In this document: positions 53,756-64,000 of the stretch, one piece after another
How the letters are laid out: the number at the start of each line of letters is the position of its first letter
Numbering within the stretch: the first letter of the stretch is position 1
Assembly (NCBI RefSeq): GCF_037038585.1
Contig: NC_092525.1
Location: 16,844,867-16,908,866, forward strand
Length of the DNA: 64,000 nt
Source: Patagioenas fasciata
Taxonomy: Eukaryota; Chordata; Aves; Columbiformes; Columbidae
Direction of reading: 5' to 3'
The notes under the pieces: generated by a model
Told to the model about the DNA's origin: nothing
Seen by the model: only the letters and a program-made list of their open reading frames with translations
Database searches by the model: none
Translations under genes and position numbers: made by a program

Positions 53756-54240
53756 CACAGAATCACAGAATGTCAGGGACTGGAAAGAACCTCGAAAGCT
53801 CATGCAGTCCAATCCCCCCACCAGAGCAGGAACACCCAGATGAGGTTACACAGGAAGGTGTCCAGGCAGGTTTGAATGTCTGCAGAGGAGACTCCACAAC
53901 CCCCCTGGGCAGCCTGGTCCAGTGTCTGTCACCCTCACTGTGAAGAAGTTTCTTCTCAAATTCAAGTGGAACCTCTTGTGTTCCAGTTTATACCCATTGT
54001 CCCTTCTCCTATCATTGTCTGTCACCAAGAAGAGCCTGGCTCCATCCTTGAGACACTCACCCTTTATATATTTGTAAACATTAATGAGGTCACCCCTCAG
54101 TCTCCTCCAAGCTAAAGAACCCCAGCTCCCTCCACCTTTCCTCACACGGGAGATGCTCCACTCCATCATCTTCGTGGCTCTGCGCTCGACTCTCTCTAGC
54201 AGTTCCCTGTCCTTCTTAAGCAGCTGTTTCCCCAGAAATG
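53756..54240 (-). mobile_element. CR1 LINE fragment between the two promoters, minus orientation
   Basis: It begins on the plus strand with CACAGAATCACAGAATG (the inverted terminus), then TGGAAAGAACCTCGAAAGC. Read on the minus strand it keeps a long piece of the end of the CR1 reverse transcriptase: [12 protein letters not shown], then [20 protein letters not shown], then [20 protein letters not shown], after which the frame is lost. It has the longest coding remnant of the CR1 copies here, about 125 codons without a stop, but it is 5'-truncated and inactive. Its 5' end lies about 60 bp before the ANKRD13C CpG island begins. Confidence 0.95.
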
Positions 54241-54460
54241 CCGGATACATATCAGCGTGTGCATAAGGACAAACCGCAGCCCCAAACCAGAGCCTCAGGC
54301 TCCTGCCCGCCCCGTGAGCTCCGGCCCTCCCGGGGCCGCCCATCCGGGCCGGGCGAAAGGCGGTATCGACCCCCCCGCCTCACCGCCTCTTCACGCCTTC
54401 TCGCGGTGCCGGGGAAGTCTCGCCCTCGCCCCGCGTCTCTCGCGGGAGCATTCGGCCAAG

Positions 54461-54484
54461 ATGGCGGCGCTGCCGGGCCGTTGA
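54461..54484 (+). other. Possible upstream ORF in the ANKRD13C leader
   Basis: The ATG inside the YY1 element opens MAALPGR followed by TGA, ending 112 bp before the main ATG. It counts only if the start site lies upstream of 54461. Confidence 0.35.
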
Positions 54485-54596
54485 GCGGCTCCGGGCAGGC
54501 GGGGGATGCCGGCGGGACGGGACTCGCCGCCGCGGCTCTGAGCGCATCGACCCTCCGGCTGCGGCGAGCCCGCCCGGCGGGGCCCCGCCGCCGGCG

Positions 54597-54945
54597 ATGA
54601 CCGGAGAGAAGCTGCGCTCGCTGCGCAGGGACCACAAGCCCGGCAAGGAGGACGGGGACCTGCTGGCGCCCGGAGAGGAGGAGGCGGCAGCCGCGCCCGG
54701 AGGCATCTTCACCGGGGGGCGCGGGAGCAGCGGCAAGGGCGGTCGGGCCGGGGGCCACCGCGTCTTCAGCAACCACCACCGGCTGCCGCTCAAGGGGGGC
54801 CCGGCGGCCGGCGGGACGGGCCCTCCCGCCGAGCCCGACAAGTGCCCGGCCAACTTCCCCGTCCACGAGTGCGTGTTCAAGGGGGACGTGCGGCGACTAT
54901 CGGCCCTCATCCGCACCCAGGGCATCGGCCAGAAGGACAGTCACG
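54597..54945 (+). CDS. ANKRD13C: ANKRD13C coding exon 1
   Basis: Residues 1-116 plus one base. The start is the ATG at 54597 (CCGGCGATGA); no in-frame ATG precedes it. The N-terminal part is disordered and basic/acidic, then the first ankyrin helix begins near residue 90. It ends QKDSH plus G at a GTGAGC donor. Confidence 0.96.
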
Positions 54946-57900
54946 GTGAGCGGCCGGAGCGGCCGGGCCCGGCGGGTCGGGGGCGGCAGCTGTGGGGCTG
55001 TGGAGACCCGTGGAGCCGCTTCCCGCCCCTGCTCGGCCTGAGCCCTCGTCCCTGTGCTTTGGTGTTTGGTGTTTCTTTCTGTTCCCTGGTGTTTCTCTCG
55101 GGGGTCTAGCGGGGAGCAGTGGGTAAAGGGGTCCGCGGAGGAGTGTGGCCTCACGCCTGGAAGATTATTGGGATTTCAGTAAAATGAGTGAGCACGGGAC
55201 CGGGTTTTGTAACAATGTGATGCTGCGAGAGCTTCCCCCATCCGGGTGTTGCTTCATGTCCAAAAGACTACTTCATTTAGAAAAAAAAATATATATATAT
55301 ATGTATGTATATATGTATTTTTTTTAAAGTGCCTGAGCTGTCACCTGTTTGCTTTTGGAAATAAGTGTGCTCAGGAGAGATTTCTTTGACTATTGGTGGA
55401 ACTGTTTTTGGTTTTTCAACAGAAAACCCAAACTTTTTTTTTAAAATCCTGTAGTTCTGGAATTTGAAAGAGCCAAAATCTTGTTTTCTGCTCCTCTGCA
55501 AGCTTGCTTTGGACACAGAAGTGGCAGTTCCAGAGGCAGAAACATGATTCTTGTGCTGCCCTCTAGTCCATAAATATTTAAAATCTTACTAGGACATTAT
55601 TTTAAAGTAATACCTTAAATTTGGGAGATGTTTTACATTGTTAAAAAATACAGCCTTACGAGTCAGCTTAAGTTTCAAGGTTGGTTTTCACCTCTGCGTT
55701 TCTACCTATTTCAAGAGTAACATGATAGGTTTCTGCTGGAGAACGCTAAGTTGTACCACATGTGGGATCTGGAGAAGCGATTAAAGGGTACAGTTACATT
55801 CGTTTTCTGACTAAGATACAAATGTTCCCTTTGTTTTACTTGTGTTATGTAAAATAAAAAGGAACATTAAGGTGGAGCAGTGTTTGGGACTGGTACAATG
55901 GGAAGAATAATGTAATTGGCATTTAAAAGGCATGTCCATGGTAACAGGAGGCACTCGGAAACACGGACTAATGTATGTGGAGTAACAGACAGCTCAGTTT
56001 TCTCAGTCAAGACAGGGAGAAGTATTTCTTACAACTGTCATAACGTTTTTCTAAGAACGTTGTTATAAATATAGCTACAGATATATTTATCCTGTCGTCT
56101 ACATTCCAAACGTTGCAGCAAATACTGGTAGAACGAAAGCAACAGACTTGGGAGGAAATCTTCTCACTCCGTGTATTCCTTCTGCTGCTTTCTCCCCTAT
56201 ACCTCCTCCAGTTTTTCATCAAATAACTTTTCATCATAAATTTAATATCTTTGCTTTGAAGGCACTTCCTGACCCATCTTTGCTGCACTGCTATTACATA
56301 CATTGATACAGTCCTTTTTTAAATATGTATATATACACACATGCACATATATATATGAATTTCAAATTGCCATCTTTCTGCTTTCTCAGCATTGTTTACA
56401 GTAGGAGTGCTTTGGGGATTTCTCTCTCATTATCTTCCTCCACGTTTTTACTGTAAGTGTTGCTTTGGCCTTCAGTTTCCAAAAAAAACACAACAACAAA
56501 ACCCTTGGTGTCTTTGACATACCAAAGGTCTGACTAATATTTCCTTGTTATTGTTTTCTTTCTGCCTGAATCCATCTGTCACTTGTTTACATATTTGAAT
56601 TATGAGTTATTTGGGGTAGTTAACTTCAGCTTACAATTACAGTCAGAACTAAGCCAGAGGGATCCTAGTACATGATAAGGAAGTGACAGAGTGAAGAAAG
56701 AACTTCTAGTAACAGTTATTGTTTATGATTCAGTCCCATTTTTAGTGTGCAGTTAAGTGCAGAAAAGCCAAGTCCTGTAGAATGTTAAACTCTTGGTGTT
56801 CCAATAAAACAAACGCTGGCTGTGTCTGGAAATTGAGTGCAGCCCTGTCTCACTCTCTAAATTAACCTCCCAAAACATTACCCATTGGAAGATAGTATCG
56901 TTATTCCAAAAACAAAGAGATTCTTGGGTGAAGCTTGTATGTGTATCTGTTAGATTACTTTTATTTTTCCTAAAATAGGCATTTAAGAGCTTAAGCATAT
57001 ATTCAGAATAAAAACACGTTATATTCTGCAATAGACCAATCTTCTTGATGAATTACTCTTGTCAAACAGACTCATCTTCCTTGTAGGTGTGCCAGATGCC
57101 TAAGGAAAGGTTAAAAGCTACATGTGCACACGCTTGTGGACAAGTGCTGTACTTTACGTGCAGACGGTTGTTGTTTGCGTGGCCTGGCTTGCCAACACTG
57201 TTTGTCTCTGCTCCCTGGGAGTGAGGCCCTGCAGGCTGGATGACTTGGGGAGGGAAGCACATGTGCTCATTTCCCAAAACTGTAGATATTGATGAAGTTG
57301 TCTTTAGATGGAAGGGAATGGTGAGATTTTTTTATATGGTGGATCAAGCTGTTGCCAAAAGAGAATTAATTTGGACGTGCTTGTTCAACTATGTGCCCGT
57401 TCGTGTTCTAGTCTGTGTCCAGAAGTCATCACGTCAAACACATGATCATTATGATTAAATTGCACGGAAGTCATCAAAACTACATGTCAGTCACTTAATT
57501 GTTTACAGTACCCTTTCTGTGACAGCTCTCTCACACAGGTAAATGATGCAGGTGTGTGCTTGCTCCCTTCTCTCTGGCCAGCAGCTGTCTCATGTAAAGC
57601 CACTTGTTTTTGTAGAATCTGACACTTGTGGCTTGTGCTGTGGTTCACCCCAAACCCCAAGCTGTTAGAAGCATCCATGCCACTTAAAGAAGTGAAACTG
57701 CTGTCTCCCGCTCTCTTCCCTATCCTGGCAGAAACATTTAGTTGCACTGTGCCAACACTGGCTGGGTAAAATTATTAGTGTTAAAGTTCACCCTTTTTTT
57801 TCATTGGACTAATTTTACCTAGAATTATTCTGTATGCTCTGGATAGTGAATGTTGTACAGGAACCACAGCTGTTCTTGCCATGATGAAGCAACTAAACAT

Positions 57901-60900
57901 GATTTGTATTTTAGGATTGGTGGACTTGGAAGTTACAGTGTGATATAATTCCAGTGGATCGGTTCCCTTTGAGTCCTGTAAATACTGATACTAATTAATT
58001 TATCAGTCTAGGACTTGCATTATTGAAATGCAAGCAGAGTGAGATAGTGTGGCCCTGTTTCAGCAACTACTGGGACTGGGTTTACATTTGCAGATCCTGT
58101 CTCTCCCAAAGGAGCAGAGGTTGAGCTGTTGTACCTGCCAGCCAGCAGGTTTCTGAGATGGGAATGCACAGAAGGTCTTTGGCCGCTGCTCGCTTCAGAC
58201 CTGGATCAGTGCTGCTGCTGCTCCATGGGGACGGTTGGCAGCTGCTGCTCGATGGAGACTGAGGCAGCACCAGTCTCATCTTTTCCAAGGCGTTTGTCTT
58301 CCCTGTGTTTTCCTGTGCAGAGCGAACACTTGCCTCTGCTTGAGACTATGGTCATACAGGAGAGGATCTTCTGCTTCAACAGCTCTGCCCTTTCTCCTGC
58401 TTGGGAAGGAACCTGAAGATTGCACAGACACGTTCTATGAGCTGCGTGATTCCTCACCTTAATGTCTTCGTTTTGTGACATACAATCTTACGCAGTTTGG
58501 ATGGCTTATGTTGATAAGTCAGAGTTAAATTTGCTACTGATAAAACCCATTTTATTTGGCCCAAAGAGCATCAGGACCTCCCCAGGTAGCCCAGAGCAGT
58601 AGGAATTACAGTGGTTCTTCACGAGTTTCATAATGTCCTTTTTCAATGTGTTTATCTCCTTCTTACCCCTTTCCTAAAGTGCTTCCCTGTTAGTGTGGCT
58701 CCTCTGCCATTGGCACAGCAGTCAGCCTCTTGTTTTATTTCGCCAGTCTTTGTTAAACCTTGGACTCCTCCCTGCCACGGACTTACTGGCCAAAGACCAG
58801 CAAGCAGGATGTTGCCTGTTCTCAGATTCCTCATAAATACCTTCTTTAATTTTTTTTTTTTTTTCTGGAATTGACAGATTCTAGTTTCTGTGCTTTCTCG
58901 GTTGTTGTACTCTCTGGTTTTCTGCACGCTTCTCTCCCACTGCCCCTTGGCTGTTGTGTCCAAGTTTCCTGTCTAATTTTTGAATTGTGTACTTTTTGGT
59001 GTGAAAACAATCATTAAGTCAAAGAAAAATCTGTGGTGGAAGAGCTCTCTGGAGGTGATATATATACATATATACCATTAAAGTGCTTGATCCTATGAGG
59101 AAAATGTTTACCCTGGCTTACATAATTTGAATTTTCTGAGTATGTGGTTTGGCTCGTTCTCAAGTTTGCTCCTCAATAACGTTGTTATTTCAGTCACTTA
59201 ACAAAGAATGGCTGCATCCACTATTCTAAATTATGTTTTGGCTCACAGATGTTACAAAATCTATTAATAGAAAATTTGAGGTTAGCTTGGAGTACCTAAT
59301 GAGCTAGGATGTAGCTGTCTGTGGTGTTGCTGCTGACCCACAAGAATAATTTGCGCTACATGGTGAGTGGCTCATTTCAAACCACTCAGCAAGTCTGGCC
59401 GTGGGCGGTTGCCTATCTTGATCAGAGATTTCACGATACGATAATGTGCTGGCAATTACTTTGTACACAACCTCTCTGTTTTGGATTGCATCTTTTACAT
59501 GTATGGTACATCATCCTTTCCATGTGGCAAGTACTTATTGCTAACATGATACTGTAAAATAACCCTAAAATCAAGTTCATTTGTTATAATTGAAAAATAA
59601 ATTTGTTTTCCAGCAATTTTTCTATTAACTCCAGTAAAAAAATTGTTTAAACATGTAAACAGAGTAACACAGTTAAATGGAAGAATTTTACGTCCTTGAG
59701 CTACATAAATGCATCAGAATTCTTGTAGCAGCATTAATCCAGAACATCAACTCTCTGTACCTTTGCAGTGCATATTGAAGAGCAGAAGTACGAAATGTGT
59801 CATATGCATAGCCAGGAAAAGAGTGTTTGTAATGTCTGCTAATGACCTAGGAAGCTTTCTTTCAAAACAAGGCACTAAAATAACCAAAAGGCTTTTTTGT
59901 AGTGAAGTTACTGTTACTTCGCAATCTGGTCGATACCGTACTGGTAAAAATCTTGTACTAAAGCTTTGAAAAATTAATAAAATAAGCTCTTAAAATTTTA
60001 ATCAGTATCATATCTTTGAGTAGCTTTTAACCTAGATATGCCATTCTGTGTAAAACACCAGACTTTTCCAACCATGATAAGCATAGAGGTTTGGTTATCT
60101 CTTTCTTGAAGATACAATTAGATCTCTTTGGCTGGAGTAAATTTCAAGATGTAGTTTTTTAAAAAGTGCTTTTTGCCTATGATTCATGTTTTTCAGAGAT
60201 ATTTATTTCAAAAAGTATAATCCAAGTGCTTGCTTAAAAAATTGTAATTGCTTTGGTGTATTTGAGTGTATTCCTTGGTTAGGTCATGTAAATCAAGTTT
60301 CTTAACAAGTCACATTTGAGTTGTATGTGCAAACACCTGAAGGAATTGCAATGGATTCTGTTACCTTGGATCTAATATGTTTTTATTTCTATTGCCTATT
60401 TTAGGAAACACTCCTTTACATCTTGCTGTGATGCTGGGACATAAAGGTAGGTAAATCCATCAACTATATTAGCTCTTAAATGATCCTGAAGGATTAGGGG
60501 CAAGAGGAAAAAAAGATTTTTCAGTTTCCCTGAAGGTGGTCTTGTGTTCCAAGCTAGTTCAAAGTTGAGGTTTTCTGAAGAGAAGACACCGCATGGATTT
60601 AGAAGAGTTGGTGAAGAAATCAGAGCTGTTCTTGAGGCCAAAATGAAAGAGCTGGGTAGTGATTGGGTTGGGTGGAAAGGAGTTGCAGCAGTTGGACTCT
60701 TTATGAACCTAGAACACGAACTGCAGATGGACCCAGCTCCTTGATTTTTGCAGAGTTAGAAGGAAATTGGGAAACTTGGAATATCATAGAAGATCAAGAA
60801 ACAACTGGAAGCAGTGGAGACAAGTGTGTGCACACCTGCTGCTTCCCCTCTTGTGTCTGAGCAGCCAAATCAGAGGGAAATACTCAGAATGTGTAGGCAG

Positions 60901-63900
60901 GGGACCTGATCCAGGCACATCTCTAATGTGCAGTCAGTTCATGGTACAGAAAGGTTATTAATTTGTTTGTGTGGTGATACCTTGTCTCTTTATCAACACT
61001 TTTCAGGTTAGTAGTGTCACTGTGTTTGTTGCTGACCTGCTCAGTCGTGGTGCTGAACAACCCTTTGAAGTGAATCAAAATAACACTCTCTAGAAAAAAT
61101 GACTGAGTGGAAATGTGAGCTCACCTGCTTTCCACACACTCCCTCACTTCATTCCCATTTCTGACTCGCTGCGGGCACGGGGCCGCCCCTTGATTTGCCA
61201 TGGCTCTCATCTTCCCAGATACCCTTCGGGGATTTCTTTACAGCAGAATTTCAAGGCACGGGATTTAAATTTCTACTTCAAATAGAAAGTATTGAAATAG
61301 ACATATTTCAAGAAACCTGTAATGTGATTGTTCAGCCTTTGTGACAGTACAATTCCTTTTCACTACTGAAATGAGAATCCTTTGGTTTCATTCAGCTGTG
61401 TGAGTCCTGTGCCTGGAATGTGGTGCTGATCCATGAGAGCTGTTGTTAACTGAAACACCTGACGATTTGGAGAGGGGAATGCAGGAAATGCAATAAGTTG
61501 TCTCAGGATGTTTTGATAATACCTAGGAAGTCATCTAAGATAATTGAGAGTTAGAGTGGGAAGTAATTTTGAAGAAAGGAGGGAGAGAGGTGGTTTATGC
61601 AGAAGAAGCAGTAGAGCTTGCTGGAATCTGCCAGTATTGATCTAGCCTGTAGTACTTCTTAAATTTAAAAAACAGAAAATATTTGCAAGTCTTTTTGAGA
61701 CAGCAATGAGGCAAATGTGTTTTACAAGTGCCCATCTGCTAGAAGACACAGGTTTTTTTCAACTTGCAAAAAATGGGGCTTTATCAAAACTGCTGTTTTC
61801 CAGTGAGGGTCCTAGACCAAAGGCTTAGAGCAGCAGAAGGAAACGGAGGCAGAAACCTTTCTTTAATTTCTCAGGCTTAAATAAGGCATTTTTCTTTGTA
61901 AGATAGATTTTAGTTTTGTAACTACTTTGTGTTTTCAAGCAATGAGGATCAGCTATGTGTATGACTTCTGTTGTGCCTTGCTGCAGTGTTTGTTTCAAGC
62001 TTTAGTTTATGACAGTCATTAGTTTATATTTATGATTTTGTATTGTTGGGCAATAGGAGGGGTTGTGTAGTTTTGATTAAAAGGCAATCAGCTATCATGA
62101 AGGGATGCTTTCCATATAGCCCCAACAGTATCATACCACATTAATAAATGCAGACAATTTTGATCAAGGATAGGAAAGAGTTTACCGACTTCCATTCAGT
62201 ACGGTTGAATATTTATTCCAAGTTTCTCTTAAAATGTCAGTATGTTTCAGGTTTAGAATAAAAAGCAATCTATTCAGTGCTGGCAGATTCCTTGGATATG
62301 AGTTACCCTCATGGCTAGCATATCAAGGAGAGGCATTTCTCTCTTGACTTCTTTTTGCCTTGGCCGCATGTTTTAGATTTCAGTTTGCAGTTCACCCTTG
62401 GCTTCTTTCCGTATGGTTCATCCCCCTGTGTGTAAAGCCCTCACTCCTTTGGGATGCTTGTGCTGAGTTTTCCTGTAGCTGCCTGGAGCAGGGCTGTTTG
62501 TGCCTGATATCCAGCACAGCACCTGGTTTTACTGTTTTGACTTGGGACCCTGCATAGTTGTTGATGCCCCAAGACCCCAGCTCTTTCCTGCCGTGCTGCT
62601 CTGTCTCACTGGTATTGAAGGCTGGTTTCTGTTTCCTGGGGTGATGCAGACAGGTTGTTGAGCTGTGTACATCAGTGTTACAACCTGTCTGTTCTGAAGC
62701 GCAGGGTGAGTTGCCATCCTGTTTGTCTAACTGAAACTCTGGCTGGTTAATGTGAGCTTGTTTACCTGCTGACTGTGGGGTGGTGGTGGTGTGTCAGGCA
62801 CTATATTTAAGCAACCATAAAAATACCTCTCTGTGTTTGCTAATAGAGTAGTCAGGGCTTTGGTTTATTTACCACCCGAGATAGTACATTCACCAGTGAA
62901 GTGTCTCTTCCTTCCCAAACACTGTGCTGACCAGTGACTCATGATTGCTGCATCTGGAATGACGAGTACAGTTTCCTGGAACACTCTATAGGAGAATAAT
63001 GCAGGAAGTCCCTCTGTCTGTCACGCCTGCCCATCCTATTCGTAATGAGACCTTTCTTAAACTGACAGCTCCAGCTCGGCCCTGCTCTGTCATTACAGAT
63101 GGGTCAGGTTGGTTTTAATGAGATGTGGTGAGGAAACTTTCCATAGTTAGAAACAGAAGAACCGTTTCAAATGAGGACAGCTTATTCAAAACACAGAAAC
63201 ACTGAAAGCTTTTTTCTCACCTTAATTTTAAGGCTCATTCATCTTTTCACCATCTCCTTTTCCCTGTAGACAGAGAAAGCAGTGCAGGCTGAGCTGAGCT
63301 GTGCCTTTGAGATGTGGGCGCTGCTGTGCCGGCACTGTGTGTGTGCTGAGCAACGGGGAGCTTTTAGATGGCTTTAAATGCCACAACATGTTACAGCACA
63401 GGGGGATGTATTAGTGCCACAGCTTCAGCTCAGCCTCCTGAACATGGAATATTCTCTGGATTTCCCTAAAGTGTGTGTCCCCCTGCACATTTCTAGCAAG
63501 TCGGTTCCCCAGGGGCATTTGAGGAGAGAGCTGGGATGGGGAAGAGGAAGATCATGCACAGCTGCTGTATGGGGAGGACCAGCAAGTGTGTCTTGATACA
63601 CGGTTTTGTGCGTTAAGTAGAGAGAATTGATGTCATGTTTTAAAAATATTTGTTCTGTAGTGTTGTGTGTGTATGCTCATACAGAAATGCATCTTTATAA
63701 AATGCAAAATAGGAGAAGCAGAAGGGATGTTTCTTCAGTGGTTGTGTAATTGGTGGTGGATCACCAGCTATGGTTTTAAGTGCTAATATTTAACAGGGAA
63801 GTGCTGTAAGTACTTACATAAATGTTTTGTGTCAGTTTAAGCTTTAAGTCACAATCTGGATATGTATCTTTATAAACTATTTAATATATTGAATATTTAC

Positions 63901-64000
63901 TACTCTCGCTTTATTACTGTTTTCTTTATTATGAATTATATTGCTGTATCCTTGATGTTTACTGTAAATAATTGTTACTATTTTATTACAGAATGTGCCC
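54597..64000 (+). CDS. ANKRD13C: Ankyrin repeat domain-containing protein 13C, 5' part (runs off window)
   Basis: The family is ER-associated; human ANKRD13C binds and holds newly made GPCRs, notably the prostaglandin DP receptor, and affects their maturation. Coding pieces seen are 54597-54945, 60405-60446 and 63992-64000, joining in phase (CAC G|GA AAC; AAA G|AA TGT). The N-terminus MTGEKLRSLRRDHKPGKEDG and FSNHHRLPLK are diagnostic. VHECVFKGDVRRLSALIRT then NTPLHLAVMLGHKECA open the ankyrin repeats. The exon-1 linker between FSNHH and PANFPVHE is Gly/Pro-rich and some 25-30 residues shorter than I recall in mammals. The remaining ankyrin repeats and the GPCR-chaperone domain lie beyond the right edge. 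It runs divergently from CTH, as in human. Confidence 0.96.
54946..60404 (+). other. ANKRD13C intron 1
   Basis: About 5.5 kb, AT-rich after the CpG island tail. It contains an AT/ATGT microsatellite at 55288-55323 and a second AT-rich tract near 56320-56358. No interspersed repeat or nested gene is recognised. Confidence 0.85.
55288..55323. repeat. (AT)n/(ATGT)n microsatellite in ANKRD13C intron 1
   Basis: An A-run, then alternating AT with interspersed GTAT, then a T-run. Confidence 0.9.
60405..60446 (+). CDS. ANKRD13C: ANKRD13C coding exon 2 (42 nt)
   Basis: Completes a glycine and encodes NTPLHLAVMLGHK, the core TPLHLA motif of an ankyrin repeat, plus one base. Acceptor TTTTAG, donor GTAGGT. 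It is too short to find by length, but its phase and sequence fit exactly. Confidence 0.96.
60447..63991 (+). other. ANKRD13C intron 2
   Basis: About 3.5 kb without a recognisable repeat or nested gene. A tandem GTAG/GTAA word directly after exon 2 (GGTAGGTAAAT) gives two donor-like sites four bases apart. Confidence 0.85.
63992..64000 (+). CDS. ANKRD13C: ANKRD13C coding exon 3, first nine bases
   Basis: A TTATTACAG acceptor is followed by AATGTGCCC, giving ...K-E-C-A in phase with exon 2, as in mammals. The exon is cut by the window edge. Confidence 0.9.

Larger units (their letters stand above)
54290..55010. promoter_or_regulatory. CpG island and promoter of ANKRD13C
   Basis: Very CpG-dense DNA spanning the promoter, leader and coding exon 1. 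CCAAGATGGCGGC at 54456-54468 matches the YY1 consensus typical of housekeeping start sites, and CTCTCGCGGGA at 54437-54447 resembles the TCTCGCGAGA promoter element. There is no TATA box. Transcription probably starts near 54430-54460. Confidence 0.85.

Noticed and set aside
53846-54343. 165-codon minus-strand frame as a host gene
   Set aside because: The central part is the end of a CR1 reverse transcriptase; the flanks are frame-shifted CR1 and CpG-island sequence.
54252-54925. Minus-strand frames of 181-204 codons over ANKRD13C exon 1
   Set aside because: GC-driven shadows of the real plus-strand exon.

Overview
This window is vertebrate nuclear DNA, almost certainly from a bird. Exons are short and GT-AG bounded, introns run to kilobases, two CpG islands mark promoters, and every recognisable interspersed repeat is avian: CR1 LINE 3' ends carrying the ATTCTRTG-type terminal repeat, plus one solo LTR of an ERVL-like family that I recall as common in passerines and other Neoaves. 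The LTR argues mildly for a neoavian rather than a galliform; the species cannot be named from what is visible.

Positions 1-36.6 kb are gene-poor. I find no exon I can defend there. The region holds six CR1 fragments (one of them doubtful), a solo LTR (5403-5962), a long polypyrimidine microsatellite (23381-23774), several short minisatellites (22 bp x4, 19 bp x5, 15 bp and 10 bp units), G-rich runs and one isolated CpG-rich patch near 10.1 kb. In human 1p31 the gene beyond the 3' end of CTH is PTGER3, several hundred kb away, so a gap here fits conserved synteny.

Positions 36,658-50,290 on the minus strand hold a complete CTH gene (cystathionine gamma-lyase). I placed all 12 coding exons; the lengths and phases join without a break into a 401-residue protein. 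The tiny last exon, 6 codons plus stop, is the least certain. The catalytic lysine, the PLP-contacting residues and a CXXC pair are all present. The CTH promoter is a CpG island with a tandemly duplicated CCAAT/GC-box unit.

Positions 50.3-54.6 kb form the spacer between two head-to-head genes. It holds one CR1 fragment (53756-54240) that stops just short of the second CpG island. From 54,597 on the plus strand runs ANKRD13C. Exons 1 and 2 and the first nine bases of exon 3 are inside the window; the rest lies beyond the right edge. The divergent CTH/ANKRD13C order matches the mammalian arrangement as I recall it.

The two genes are not known to work together. CTH makes cysteine and H2S in the cytosol. 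ANKRD13C is an ER-associated ankyrin protein implicated in GPCR maturation. I see no sign of a novel multi-gene system. The observations worth following are mostly regulatory, repeat-related or about exon structure.
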